From an uncultured Clostridia bacterium (GTDB lineage Bacteria; Bacillota; Clostridia; Christensenellales; UBA1242), in assembly GCA_934754495.1 (NCBI GenBank), contig CAKVHW010000004.1:62001-126000 (forward strand): 64,000 nt of DNA, read 5' to 3'. Shown one piece after another: positions 1 to 8,486 of this stretch. A program made the position numbers and the translations under genes. The notes under the pieces were generated by a model that was not told the origin of the DNA, made no database searches, and was given only the letters and a program-made list of their open reading frames with translations. Positions within the stretch are counted from its first letter, which is position 1. Each line of letters begins with the position of its first letter.

Positions 1-51
1 GATTTCAAAAGGTAAATAATTAGCAAATTTCATATTTGTTTTTTATGTGAG
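1..51. other. Window edge, possible 3' end of an upstream gene
   Basis: This short stretch precedes infC. Stops fall early in each plausible plus-strand frame (for example TAA at 13-15), so it may contain the last few codons of a gene that begins outside the window. The reading frame cannot be chosen from so little sequence. thrS often lies here in Bacillota, but nothing visible proves that. Confidence 0.25.
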
Positions 52-106
52 AAGTGGGTTATAAAAGTATCCCACTTTTTTTAGTATTTTTTGGAGGTAA
101 CCCACT
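52..106 (+). promoter_or_regulatory. infC operon leader with terminator-like hairpin and alternative pairing
   Basis: AAGTGGG (52-58) pairs with CCCACTT (71-77), which runs into a U tract (78-82), as an intrinsic terminator or attenuator would. The same AGTGGG can instead pair with a second CCCACT at 101-106, between the ribosome binding site GGAGG (93-97) and the start codon. The two pairings exclude each other. In Bacillus the infC-rpmI-rplT operon is controlled by L20 acting on a leader of this kind. That this leader binds L20 is an inference from position, since the L20-binding fold was not modelled. Confidence 0.55.
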
Positions 107-619
107 ATTAAAGAGTTATTAATCAACGAACAAATTAGAGTAAACGAAGTTAGACTTATTGGAAACGATGGCACCGCATATGGTGTTGTTGGAATTCAAG
201 AAGCAAGACGTATTGCTGAAGAGCAAGAGCTTGATTTAGTTTTAATTTCACCTACAGCAAATCCACCTGTATGCAAAGTTATGGACTATGGCAAATATAG
301 GTTTGATATGCTTAAAAAAGAAAAGGAAGCCAAGAAAAAACAAAAGGTTTCCGAGGTTAAGGGTATGCAACTTAGCATGAATATCCAAGACAATGATATG
401 GCTTTCAAGGCTAAAAACGTACGTAAATTCCTTTTAAACGGCGACAAAGTTAAGGTTTCGCTTCGTATGTTTGGACGTCAACTTGCCAACCCTCAAATGG
501 GTATGCCAATTATGCAAAAGTTTTACGAACAACTATCAGATGTTTGCGAAATGACATCTAAGCCAGAAATTAATGGCCGTCAAATAGTCATGGTTTTATC
601 ACCTAAAAATACCAAATAA
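107..619 (+). CDS. infC: Translation initiation factor IF-3
   Basis: IF-3 binds the 30S subunit, blocks premature 50S joining and checks the start codon and initiator tRNA. The gene is read from an ATT codon at 107, nine bases after GGAGG (93-97). This adds the conserved N-terminal part (LINEQIRVNEVRLI..., about 58 residues) ahead of the first ATG at 281 and gives 170 residues, the usual IF-3 length. The linker YGKYRF and the C-terminal domain follow. AUU starts are well known for infC and allow autoregulation, because IF-3 rejects non-canonical starts on its own mRNA. It is first in an operon with rpmI and rplT. Confidence 0.93.
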   Translation: MKELLINEQIRVNEVRLIGNDGTAYGVVGIQEARRIAEEQELDLVLISPTANPPVCKVMDYGKYRFDMLKKEKEAKKKQKVSEVKGMQLSMNIQDNDMAFKAKNVRKFLLNGDKVKVSLRMFGRQLANPQMGMPIMQKFYEQLSDVCEMTSKPEINGRQIVMVLSPKNTK

Positions 620-651
620 AAAATAAGTTACAATATAAGGAGAAAATAGTT

Positions 652-846
652 ATGCCAAAAATGAAAAACAACTCTAGCGCTAAGAAAAGATTTAAACTTA
701 AAAAATCTGGCGTTATTAAAAGAAACAAACAAAACCGTCGCCACATCTTAACAAAGAAAACACAAGATAGAAAAAGAGGCCTAAGAAAACCTACATACGT
801 TTCTAAAGCCGACTACAAAAACATTAAAGAGTTAATCAATAACTAA
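652..846 (+). CDS. rpmI: 50S ribosomal protein L35
   Basis: This is a 64-residue, very basic ribosomal protein of the large subunit. It opens with the family pattern MPKMKNNSSAKKRFK and contains the NRRHILTKKT stretch typical of L35. It lies 32 bases after infC and 17 before rplT, in the standard infC-rpmI-rplT order. A GGAG ribosome binding site sits about eight bases before the ATG. Its expression should follow the leader upstream of infC. Confidence 0.96.
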   Translation: MPKMKNNSSAKKRFKLKKSGVIKRNKQNRRHILTKKTQDRKRGLRKPTYVSKADYKNIKELINN

Positions 847-863
847 GAGGGAGACGAAGCACA

Positions 864-1226
864 ATGAGAATTAAAAGATCAGTTAACGCATTAAAGAAAA
901 GAAAGAAAATTTTAAAGAGTGCTAGAGGTTACTGGGGAAACCGTAGCAGAAGTTATAGAGCAGCAAATCAAGCTGTTATGAAGAGCGGTCAATACGCTTA
1001 CACTGGCAGAAAACTTAAGAAAAGAGATTTCCGTCAACTATGGATTGCAAGAATTAATGCTGGTTGCCATATGAACGACATTTCATATAGTCAATTTATG
1101 CATGGCCTAAAACTTGCTAACATCAACCTTAACCGTAAGGTTTTGGCTGACCTAGCATTAACAGACCCTAAGGCTTTTGCTAATCTTACAAACACAGCTA
1201 AAGAAGCTATCAAAAACGTTAAATAA
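864..1226 (+). CDS. rplT: 50S ribosomal protein L20
   Basis: L20 is needed for early assembly of the large ribosomal subunit and binds 23S rRNA. The 120-residue protein has the basic N-terminal extension (RIKRSVNALKKRKKILK), the YRAANQAVMKSGQYAYTGR stretch and the conserved RQLWIARINA segment. The ribosome binding site is GAGGGAG (847-853). In Bacillus L20 represses its own operon through the infC leader, and the leader here could support the same loop. A terminator follows at 1237. Confidence 0.97.
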   Translation: MRIKRSVNALKKRKKILKSARGYWGNRSRSYRAANQAVMKSGQYAYTGRKLKKRDFRQLWIARINAGCHMNDISYSQFMHGLKLANINLNRKVLADLALTDPKAFANLTNTAKEAIKNVK

Positions 1227-1236
1227 TTAAACAATT

Positions 1237-1270
1237 AAGCCACACTATTATTAATGTGGCTTTAATTTTT
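1237..1270 (+). terminator. Rho-independent terminator after rplT
   Basis: AAGCCACA (1237-1244) pairs with TGTGGCTT (1255-1262) around a ten-base loop and is followed by TTAATTTTT. It closes the infC operon and abuts the ribosome binding site of the next gene. Confidence 0.8.
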
Positions 1271-1280
1271 GGAGAACAAA

Positions 1281-2024
1281 ATGGTAATTTCAAGCAAACA
1301 AAACGACATAATAAAATTTGCAAAATCACTTACCGAAACTAAGGCAATCAAACAAAACAATTTGTGCCTTGTAGAAAGTAAAAAGGTTGTACTAGACCTT
1401 ATTTCACAAGGTAAAATAGATACCGTGTTTTTTACAAACAAAAATGTAGATTTGTTTAAAAATTTTAAAGGTAAAAAATACGAAATATCGCTTGAAATTA
1501 GTCATTATTTAAGCGAAACAAAAACAGACGATGGAGTTTTTGGTTTGGCAAACATTGTTAATCCAAATAAGATTAAATCTAACAAGGTTTTGGTGTTAGA
1601 TAATGTGCAAGATCCAAGTAATGTTGGGGCAATTATTCGCAGTGCAGTTGCGTTTAATTTTTCCGACATTATTATGATTGGAGGTGCATACCCGTATATT
1701 CCTAAGGTAATTAGGTCTAGCATGGGTCATATTTTCAATGTTAATATTTTTTCTTTTAACTATATTAACTTAGTTGATTTTATTAACGAAAATAAATATA
1801 ATTTAATAAAAGCGGATTTGTGTGGAGAAAAACTTGGTTGTTTTAATCCAAATCTTCCACTTGCCTTGGTTATTGGCAACGAAGGGAATGGCATTAGTGA
1901 CGAGATAAAAAAAGTATGCACAGGTTCGGTTAATATTCCTATGAACAATAAGGTTGAAAGCCTAAATGCAAGTGTATCAGCCGGAATATTAATGTATGAA
2001 ATTAATAGCAAATTGGAGAAATAA
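1281..2024 (+). CDS. TrmH/SpoU-family RNA 2'-O-methyltransferase
   Basis: The 247-residue protein transfers a methyl group from S-adenosylmethionine to a ribose 2'-OH in rRNA or tRNA; the exact target cannot be told. The SPOUT knot motifs are all present: LDNVQDPSNVGAIIRSA (motif 1), LVIGNEGNGIS (motif 2) and IPMNNKVESLNASVSAGI (motif 3). An N-terminal RNA-binding domain of about 90 residues precedes them. The ATG at 1281 is preferred to an in-frame TTG at 1269 because GGAG (1271-1274) lies ten bases upstream of the ATG and would be inside the longer version. It forms a run with the YebC gene two bases downstream. Confidence 0.87.
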   Translation: MVISSKQNDIIKFAKSLTETKAIKQNNLCLVESKKVVLDLISQGKIDTVFFTNKNVDLFKNFKGKKYEISLEISHYLSETKTDDGVFGLANIVNPNKIKSNKVLVLDNVQDPSNVGAIIRSAVAFNFSDIIMIGGAYPYIPKVIRSSMGHIFNVNIFSFNYINLVDFINENKYNLIKADLCGEKLGCFNPNLPLALVIGNEGNGISDEIKKVCTGSVNIPMNNKVESLNASVSAGILMYEINSKLEK

Positions 2025-2026
2025 AA

Positions 2027-2776
2027 ATGAGCGGACATAATAAGTGGAGCAAAATTAAAAATGTTAAGGCTAAAAACGAAGCCCAAACAAGCAAACTTTA
2101 TACAAAAATCGGTCGTGAAATTGCCGTAGCTGTTAAATCTGGTGGAGCAGACCCTAATAGCAACGCAAAATTAAAAAACATTATCATTAAGGCTCGTAGC
2201 GCAAATATGCCTAATGACAACATTACTCGTGCTATCAAAAAGGCAAGCGGAGAACTTGGTGCTGTAAACTACGAAGCAATTACATACGAAGGATACGGAC
2301 CAGCAGGCAGTGCAGTAATGGTGTATGTTCTTACCGACAACAAAAACCGTACAGCAAGTGATGTAAGACACTGCTTTGATAAGTTTGGTGGCTCACTTGG
2401 AGCAAATGGCTGTGTAAGCTATTTGTTTGATAGAAAGGGTCTTATTGTAGTAGAAAAAGGCATTGGCATTAGCGATGACGATATTACAATGCACGTATTA
2501 GAAAGCGGTGCAGATGATGTTGATATTACCGATGTGGAATACGATATTTATACTAGCCCAGAAAACTTTGATGCTGTTCGCACATATTTTGAAAACAACA
2601 ATATTCCAATGGTTAGTGCCGAAGTTACAATGATACCTCAAAACTATGTTACTTTGCCAGAAGATAAGGTAAGTAGTTTTACAAAACTTTATGATGCTCT
2701 TAATGACAACGATGATGTACAAGAAATTTATCACAACGTAGAAAACTTTGGTGACGAAGAAGACGAAGAAGAATAA
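2027..2776 (+). CDS. YebC/PmpR (TACO1) family protein
   Basis: This 249-residue protein belongs to the YebC family, first described as transcriptional regulators and more recently linked to translation of proline-rich stretches. The hallmark start MSGHNKWSKIKNVKAKN and the segment YEGYGPAGSAVMVYVLTDNKNRT are clear. The C-terminus ends in an acidic tail (DDNDDVQEI...GDEEDEEE) longer than usual. The start lies two bases after the methyltransferase stop, with GGAG upstream in that gene's end, so the two are probably co-translated. Confidence 0.9.
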   Translation: MSGHNKWSKIKNVKAKNEAQTSKLYTKIGREIAVAVKSGGADPNSNAKLKNIIIKARSANMPNDNITRAIKKASGELGAVNYEAITYEGYGPAGSAVMVYVLTDNKNRTASDVRHCFDKFGGSLGANGCVSYLFDRKGLIVVEKGIGISDDDITMHVLESGADDVDITDVEYDIYTSPENFDAVRTYFENNNIPMVSAEVTMIPQNYVTLPEDKVSSFTKLYDALNDNDDVQEIYHNVENFGDEEDEEE

Positions 2777-2796
2777 TTGCATCGGAGAAATGGAAA

Positions 2797-3345
2797 ATGA
2801 GTGTTGAATTAGAAAAAGTTTGCAAGAAAAACTTAAATAGAGCAATTTTGCTTCAAAATTCAATTTTCCCTAAAGAAAATGGAACACGTGATATAACTAA
2901 TAGTGTAACAAATGATATTGTCAGTTATTTTTCATTGCATAAACATTGGATAGTAAAGGTAGATGGTAATGATGTTGGCATTACAGGGCTTTATGCTTAC
3001 AGAGATTACCCTCAAGATGTTTGGATGGCATGGTTTGGAATTATAAAAACCGAACGGGAAAAAGGTTACGCATCAATCGCCTTTAAAAAAATGTTGGGAA
3101 AAGCTAGAAAATTAGGCTTTAAAACATTAAGATTGTATACCGATGACATCGAAAATAATGTTGCTGTAAATTTTTATAACAAAATGGGAATGACTTCTGA
3201 AATTTATAATAATTCGAATGATATTCATCGTGAAATTGGTAATACTCTTATATTTTCTATAAGTTTAGACAATAATCCTATTGCAAAATGGAACAATCAA
3301 TACTTGTACTTGTCAGACCATGACAAATTAAATAATATAAAATAA
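2797..3345 (+). CDS. GNAT-family N-acetyltransferase
   Basis: The 182-residue protein has the GNAT acetyl-CoA binding region: a motif A-like TEREKGYASIAFKKML followed by a segment ending VNFYNKMGM, a typical motif B ending. Acetyl transfer from acetyl-CoA to an amine is expected, but the substrate cannot be inferred. GGAG lies ten bases before the ATG. It is last in the transcription unit, followed by a terminator at 3349. The C-terminal 30 residues beyond the fold look unrelated to a known domain. Confidence 0.75.
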   Translation: MSVELEKVCKKNLNRAILLQNSIFPKENGTRDITNSVTNDIVSYFSLHKHWIVKVDGNDVGITGLYAYRDYPQDVWMAWFGIIKTEREKGYASIAFKKMLGKARKLGFKTLRLYTDDIENNVAVNFYNKMGMTSEIYNNSNDIHREIGNTLIFSISLDNNPIAKWNNQYLYLSDHDKLNNIK

Positions 3346-3348
3346 AGG

Positions 3349-3373
3349 CACAACTTTTGGGTTGTGTTTTTTT
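3349..3373 (+). terminator. Rho-independent terminator after the GNAT gene
   Basis: CACAAC (3349-3354) pairs with GTTGTG (3361-3366), and seven T residues follow. Confidence 0.8.
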
Positions 3374-3388
3374 GTTCTAAAAAATATT

Positions 3389-3434
3389 CGAACATATGAT
3401 TTTAATTGACTTTTTATATAATATAATTTACAAT
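3389..3434 (+). promoter_or_regulatory. ruvC promoter with candidate LexA box
   Basis: TTGACT (3406-3411) and TACAAT (3429-3434) are separated by 17 bases. Directly upstream, CGAACATATGATTT (3389-3402) matches the left half and centre of the Gram-positive LexA operator CGAAC-n4-GTTCG; the right half is degenerate. The same kind of box is found at recA and lexA in this window, which supports SOS control of ruvCAB. Confidence 0.6.
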
Positions 3435-3463
3435 ACCTTTTATAATAATAGGAGAATATCGCT

Positions 3464-3961
3464 TTGATTATATTAGGAATTGACCCAGGACTTGCCACTG
3501 TTGGCTATGGGGTTATTGAGAAATTTGGAAATAATAGCACTAAGGTTATTGATTATGGCATTGTTAGTACATCAAAAAATGACACATTGCCTACAAGGTT
3601 AAAACAAATTTATGCATCTATTACAACACTTATTGAAAGATATAAGCCAGATGCTGTTGCCATGGAAGAGTTGTTTTTTCAAAACAACCAAAAAACAGCA
3701 ATCGCTGTTGCCGAAGCAAGGGGAGTAAGTCTTCTTGCCTGCATTCATAATCTTGACAATTTGTATGAATACACTCCGCTTCAAATCAAGCAAGCCCTTA
3801 CAGGTCAAGGCAGGGCAGAAAAACAACAAGTTCAGTATATGGTAAAAGCAATTTTAAATCTTAAGGCTATTCCAAAGCCAGACGATGCAGCTGATGCTCT
3901 TGCCGTTGCACTATGCCATAGTCAAACAAATACATTCCTAAGTGGAACAAATATAAGATAA
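3464..3961 (+). CDS. ruvC: Holliday junction resolvase RuvC
   Basis: RuvC cuts four-way DNA junctions after branch migration by RuvAB. The 165-residue protein carries the acidic active site: Asp7 in GIDPGLA, Glu68 in MEELFF, and the C-terminal PDDAADALA cluster near residue 140. It starts with TTG at 3464, nine bases after GGAG (3451-3454), and no ATG is available in the right place. ruvA follows after 10 bases. A LexA-like box precedes its promoter. Confidence 0.95.
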   Translation: MIILGIDPGLATVGYGVIEKFGNNSTKVIDYGIVSTSKNDTLPTRLKQIYASITTLIERYKPDAVAMEELFFQNNQKTAIAVAEARGVSLLACIHNLDNLYEYTPLQIKQALTGQGRAEKQQVQYMVKAILNLKAIPKPDDAADALAVALCHSQTNTFLSGTNIR

Positions 3962-3971
3962 AGGGGACATT

Positions 3972-4562
3972 ATGTACGCATTTTTAACAGGTGTTGTAGA
4001 AGAAAAAACAGATAATACAGTTGTAGTAAATGTAAATGGAGTTGGCTACGAAGTTTATGTTAGCACATTCACATCTAATTCACTTCCAATTGGTGAAATT
4101 GCCACAATTTACACATATTTGCATGTTAGAGAAGATGCTTTTTTGTTGTTTGGTTTTTCAAGCAAACAAGAAAAAAATGTGTTTCTGGAGTTGATTACAG
4201 TTTCAGGTATTGGTGCAAAAACTGCTATTCAAATTTTAAGTGGTGCCACTTTAGATGAACTTATTATGTCAATCGTTAATGGTGATGTTAGAGTAATTAG
4301 CGGTATAAAAGGAATTGGTAAAAAAACAGCCGAACGAATTGTGCTAGAACTTCGTGGTAAGTTTGAAAATGTTTCGCTTAACGACACATCAATTCTTGCC
4401 GATGCAATTAAACAACAAAACAGCGAAACAGACGAAGCGGTTATGTTGCTTGTTAATATGGGATTAAGCAGAAACGAAGCGATGAACCTTGTAAAACAGG
4501 TTGCAACACCAGACGACACAATAGAACAAATTATTACTAAAGCATTAAAAAATATGGGGTAG
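3972..4562 (+). CDS. ruvA: Holliday junction DNA helicase subunit RuvA
   Basis: RuvA binds Holliday junctions and loads the RuvB motor. The 196-residue protein has the N-terminal OB fold (MYAFLTGVVEEK...YTYLHVREDAF), the tandem helix-hairpin-helix motifs (VSGIGAKTAIQIL and IKGIGKKTAERIVLELRGK) and the C-terminal RuvB-contact domain (LVNMGLSRNEAMNLV). ruvB follows after three bases, so translation is probably coupled. Confidence 0.96.
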   Translation: MYAFLTGVVEEKTDNTVVVNVNGVGYEVYVSTFTSNSLPIGEIATIYTYLHVREDAFLLFGFSSKQEKNVFLELITVSGIGAKTAIQILSGATLDELIMSIVNGDVRVISGIKGIGKKTAERIVLELRGKFENVSLNDTSILADAIKQQNSETDEAVMLLVNMGLSRNEAMNLVKQVATPDDTIEQIITKALKNMG

Positions 4563-4565
4563 TAT

Positions 4566-5615
4566 ATGGTTGAAGATGAAAGAATTATAACTAGCATGAA
4601 AGGTGAAGAAGATGTTGATGTTGAAAACACACTTCGCCCATCTAGTATGGACGAGTATGTAGGCCAACAAAAAATAAAAGACAACCTTAATGTTTACATT
4701 AAAGCAGCTAAAAAACGTGGCGAACCACTTGACCACGTGCTTTTGTATGGTCCTCCAGGATTAGGAAAAACCACTTTGTCGCACATTATTGCCAATGAAA
4801 TGGGTGCTTCACTTAAAATTACAAGTGGGCCAGCAATTGAAAAAGTTGCGGATTTAGCAAGTATTCTTACCAACCTTAACAAGGGTGACGTGTTGTTTAT
4901 AGACGAAATTCATCGTATTTCAAGATCCGTTGAAGAAGTGCTATATCCTGCAATGGAAGATTATGCGCTAGATTTTATTTTGGGTAAAGGTCCATCTGCT
5001 CGTACAATGCGATTAAAATTACAACCTTTTACACTTATTGGCGCAACTACGAAAGCCGGCATGATAAACGGCCCGCTACGTGATAGATTTGGTGTTGTTT
5101 GCAGGCTAGAAATGTATTCAGTTGACGAACTTAAAACAATTATTTCACGTTCTGCTAAAATTTTAGGAATATATATGGACGAAGAAGCTAGCCTAGAATT
5201 AGCAAAACGTAGCCGTGGAACACCACGTATTGCAAATAGATTTTTAAAACGTGTACGTGATTTTGCTGAAGTTCTTGGCGGTGGCAAAATTACAAAAGAT
5301 GTTGCACTAAAAGCCCTTGATGCATTGGAAGTAGACGAACTGGGTCTTGACTACACCGATAGAAAAGTGCTAGAAACTCTTATTGACCGCTTTCATGGTG
5401 GCCCTTGCGGACTTGATACACTTGCAGCAGCAACTGGTGAAGACCCAAACACTATTGAAGATGTTTACGAACCATATCTACTACAACTTGGTTTTATTGC
5501 TCGTTCGCCACGTGGAAGAGTTGCACTTCCAAATGCTTATAAGCACCTTAATAAGAAAATTAGTGCAAATAAGCTTGATTATTTAAAAATGTTTATAGAA
5601 GAAGATGAAGAATAA
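4566..5615 (+). CDS. ruvB: Holliday junction branch migration helicase RuvB
   Basis: RuvB is the AAA+ hexameric motor that drives branch migration. The 349-residue protein shows Walker A (GPPGLGKTT, residues 62-70), Walker B (LFIDEIHR), sensor 1 (IGATTKAG), the arginine finger region (GPLRDRFG) and the C-terminal winged helix (RSPRGRVALPNAYKHL). The stop codon overlaps the start of queA by one base. The N-terminus has a slightly longer leader than usual before RPSSMDEYVGQ. Confidence 0.97.
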   Translation: MVEDERIITSMKGEEDVDVENTLRPSSMDEYVGQQKIKDNLNVYIKAAKKRGEPLDHVLLYGPPGLGKTTLSHIIANEMGASLKITSGPAIEKVADLASILTNLNKGDVLFIDEIHRISRSVEEVLYPAMEDYALDFILGKGPSARTMRLKLQPFTLIGATTKAGMINGPLRDRFGVVCRLEMYSVDELKTIISRSAKILGIYMDEEASLELAKRSRGTPRIANRFLKRVRDFAEVLGGGKITKDVALKALDALEVDELGLDYTDRKVLETLIDRFHGGPCGLDTLAAATGEDPNTIEDVYEPYLLQLGFIARSPRGRVALPNAYKHLNKKISANKLDYLKMFIEEDEE

Positions 5616-6649
5616 TGGATTTATTAAAAACCGATAGTTATGACTTTTATTTACCAGAAGAACTTATTGCTCAAAAACCCGCTGAAAAACGTGATATGAG
5701 CCGTCTTTTGGTTTATAACAAAAAAGATAAATCAATAGAACACAAAATTTTTCATGACATTGTTGACTACCTAAAACCAGGTGATGTGCTTGTTGTAAAC
5801 AACACAAAAGTTATTCCTGCTAGACTATATGGTGTCAAAAGAGAAACCAATGCAAAAATGGAAATTTTGCTTTTAAAAAGGCTTAATTTAACAGATTGGG
5901 AAGTGTTAATAAAACCTGGCAAACGTGCAAAAATTGGTTCTATTATAGATATTTCGCCAGAACTTAGTCTTACAGTTGTGTCCGACACAGATTTTGGTGG
6001 AAAAATTGTGAGTTTTAAATTTAATGGTGTGTTTGAAAATATTTTGGATAAAGTGGGTGTTATGCCACTTCCACCATATATTAAAGCACAACCTAATAAA
6101 TTTAAAGAAAGATACAACACTGTTTATGCCAAGGTAGATGGCTCAGCGGCCGCACCAACAGCGGGGTTGCATTTCACACCAGAACTTTTGGAACAAATTA
6201 AGGCAAAGGGTGTAATCATAACAAATGTGTTATTGCATGTTGGACTTGGCACATTTAGACCAGTGGGAGAAAATGACATTTTAAAACATGAGATGCACAC
6301 TGAATACTACGAAGTAACCGAAGAAACAGCCGAGATTATTAATAAGGCTAAAAAAGAAGGTCGTAGGGTTATTGCAGTAGGCACAACAAGTGTTAGAACA
6401 CTAGAAAGTGCTGTAAATGAAAAAGGTGAGTTGGTGGCTCAACACAATACCACAAGCATATTTATCTACCCAGGCTATAAATTTAAAATTGTGGACGCAA
6501 TTATTACAAACTTTCACTTACCAAAAAGCACACTAATTATGCTTGTTTCGGCATTTATTGGCAGAGATGAAACCATTAGAATGTACGAAGAAGCAGTTAA
6601 AGAAAAATATCATTTCTTTAGTTTTGGTGACGCAACATTTTTATATTAA
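5615..6649 (+). CDS. queA: S-adenosylmethionine:tRNA ribosyltransferase-isomerase
   Basis: QueA transfers and rearranges the ribosyl group of S-adenosylmethionine onto preQ1 in tRNA, giving epoxyqueuosine. The 344-residue protein has the family segments FYLPEELIAQKPAEKRDMSR, NNTKVIPARLYG, SAAAPTAGLHFT, HVGLGTFRPV and TNFHLPKSTL. It overlaps ruvB by one base and is followed after 12 bases by tgt, the preceding step of the same pathway. The ruvAB-queA-tgt order is common in Bacillota. Confidence 0.96.
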   Translation: MDLLKTDSYDFYLPEELIAQKPAEKRDMSRLLVYNKKDKSIEHKIFHDIVDYLKPGDVLVVNNTKVIPARLYGVKRETNAKMEILLLKRLNLTDWEVLIKPGKRAKIGSIIDISPELSLTVVSDTDFGGKIVSFKFNGVFENILDKVGVMPLPPYIKAQPNKFKERYNTVYAKVDGSAAAPTAGLHFTPELLEQIKAKGVIITNVLLHVGLGTFRPVGENDILKHEMHTEYYEVTEETAEIINKAKKEGRRVIAVGTTSVRTLESAVNEKGELVAQHNTTSIFIYPGYKFKIVDAIITNFHLPKSTLIMLVSAFIGRDETIRMYEEAVKEKYHFFSFGDATFLY

Positions 6650-6661
6650 AAGGATTATTAT

Positions 6662-7774
6662 ATGGACAAATTTAGTTATGAAGTTAAAAAAGTATGTAAG
6701 CAATCTGGTGCAAGAATTGGTGTTTTTCATACACCACATGGCGATATTGAAACCCCAGTTTTCATGCCAGTAGGCACACAAGCAACGGTTAAAAGTTTGT
6801 CGCCAGAAGAACTTAAAGAAGTTCATGCTCAAATCATACTTTCTAATACCTACCACTTATACCTTCGCCCAGGTCACGAGATTGTAAAAAAAGCAGGCGG
6901 ATTACATAAATTTATGAATTGGGATCGTCCAATTCTTACTGATAGTGGCGGATTTCAAGTGTTTTCACTATCAAAACTACGTAAAATCTCAGATGATGGA
7001 GTAGAATTTAGGTCACACATTAGTGGTGAAAAGCACTACATTACACCTGAAAAAGATATGGAAATTCAGCATGCATTAGGCTCAGATATTATGATGGCTT
7101 TTGATGAATGCACAACATATGGCACAGATTACAAACAAAGCCGTGTTGCCATGGAACGTACACTAAAATGGCTTGACAGATGTTATAAATATCACGACAA
7201 CGATTACCAAGCACTTTTCCCAATTGTTCAAGGAAATTTTTATAAAGACCTAAGACTTGAAAGTCTAGAACGCACAAAACCATATGTAAAATATGGACTA
7301 GCAATTGGTGGTCTTAGTGTTGGCGAACCTAAAGAATTAATGTACGAAATGCTAGATGCAATGAAACCGCATTTACCTGAAAATGTGCCACATTACTTAA
7401 TGGGTGTGGGTAGTCCAGACTGCATCTTGGAAGGTGTAATTAGGGGAATTGATATGTTTGACTGTGTTTTGCCTACACGTGTTGCACGTAATGGCACTGC
7501 ATTTACAAGTCAAGGCAAGGTTGTTGTTAGAAATGGGGCATACAAGGAAGACTTTACTCCGCTTGACCCAGAATGCGATTGCTATACTTGCAAAAACTAC
7601 ACCAAAGCATACATTCGTCACCTTATTAATGCCGATGAAATTATGGGTGCAAGATTACTTTCAATTCACAACATTCGTTTTTTAACACACTTGACCGAAC
7701 AAATTAAGGACGCAATTTACCACGATAGACTACTAGATTTTAAAGACGAATTCTTAAAAAAGTACAATAACTAG
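6662..7774 (+). CDS. tgt: Queuine/preQ1 tRNA-guanine transglycosylase
   Basis: Tgt swaps guanine 34 of Asn, Asp, His and Tyr tRNAs for preQ1. The 370-residue protein has the catalytic Asp in LTDSGGFQVFS, the nucleophile segment GIDMFDCVLPTRVARNGTAF and the zinc site CDCYTCKNYTKAYIRHL, with the fourth ligand in LLSIHN. Length is normal. No preQ1 synthesis genes are in the window, so preQ1 or queuine supply must come from elsewhere in the genome or the environment. Confidence 0.96.
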   Translation: MDKFSYEVKKVCKQSGARIGVFHTPHGDIETPVFMPVGTQATVKSLSPEELKEVHAQIILSNTYHLYLRPGHEIVKKAGGLHKFMNWDRPILTDSGGFQVFSLSKLRKISDDGVEFRSHISGEKHYITPEKDMEIQHALGSDIMMAFDECTTYGTDYKQSRVAMERTLKWLDRCYKYHDNDYQALFPIVQGNFYKDLRLESLERTKPYVKYGLAIGGLSVGEPKELMYEMLDAMKPHLPENVPHYLMGVGSPDCILEGVIRGIDMFDCVLPTRVARNGTAFTSQGKVVVRNGAYKEDFTPLDPECDCYTCKNYTKAYIRHLINADEIMGARLLSIHNIRFLTHLTEQIKDAIYHDRLLDFKDEFLKKYNN

Positions 7775-7852
7775 CAAAATTTTACTTTAAATTATTTTAC
7801 TTATCACTTTATTTTAGTTATAATTTATTATCAATTATATTAGGAGATTAAA

Positions 7853-8359
7853 ATGAATTTTTTATTAGCAAATAGTTTTTTTAGTAGCACATGGTTTTTG
7901 GTTGTTGTGCTTGTAGTTGCAGTTGGTTTGCTTCTTTTCACAAGTTTCACAAGAAGAAAAAAAGAAGAACAATACCGCAACGAACTTAACGAAAAACTTG
8001 TTCCTGGTGCAAAAGTTCGTACAATTGGCGGAATTTACGGAACAATCGTTAGTGTTAGAAACACAACAGATGGCAAAATTGTTTTGCTTGAAACTGGTGA
8101 AGGCGACAAAACATCTTACACAACACTTCATATCAATGCAATTTTAGACATTGCTCATGATGAAGATGTGGTTGTTGATAAAGATGGCAACGAAGTTCCT
8201 ATTAGCGAATTCAACAAACGTCTTGAAGAAGAAAAAAATAAGCCTGCAGAAGAAAAACCTGCCGAAACAGTTGCAGAAAATAAGGAAACAGAAAAAGCCG
8301 AAGAAGTTAAAACCGAAGCAGAACCTGAAAAACCTGCAAAAAAATCTAAAAAGAAATAA
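7853..8359 (+). CDS. yajC: Preprotein translocase subunit YajC
   Basis: YajC is a small membrane protein that associates with SecDF. The 168-residue protein has one N-terminal membrane helix (WFLVVVLVVAVGLLLFTSF), a charged stop (TRRKKEEQ), and the conserved core LVPGAKVRTIGGIYGTIVS. Beyond residue 110 comes a Lys/Glu-rich, low-complexity tail (EEKPAETVAENKETEKAEEV...) that is longer than in typical YajC of about 90-110 residues and probably disordered. It lies between tgt and secDF, the usual order. Confidence 0.9.
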   Translation: MNFLLANSFFSSTWFLVVVLVVAVGLLLFTSFTRRKKEEQYRNELNEKLVPGAKVRTIGGIYGTIVSVRNTTDGKIVLLETGEGDKTSYTTLHINAILDIAHDEDVVVDKDGNEVPISEFNKRLEEEKNKPAEEKPAETVAENKETEKAEEVKTEAEPEKPAKKSKKK

Positions 8360-8371
8360 AAAAATTAAAAA

Positions 8372-8398
8372 TTGCCAGTTGTTTTAACTGGTTTTTTT
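8372..8398 (+). terminator. Rho-independent terminator after yajC
   Basis: CCAGTT (8375-8380) pairs with AACTGG (8386-8391), flanked by A and T runs; seven T residues follow. Confidence 0.75.
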
Positions 8399-8486
8399 AT
8401 TTTTAAACGTGCTTCCTAATCATAAATTAAAAAACCAAGCCATATATTATAAAAACGTTTTAATATAAGGTGGTTATTAAAATTTT

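Noticed and set aside
1505..1723. Minus-strand open frame within the TrmH-family gene
   Set aside because: It is fully inside a strongly conserved coding frame on the other strand.
8400..8486. Small RNA between yajC and the next gene
   Set aside because: No stable hairpin or promoter pair with good spacing was seen in this short stretch.
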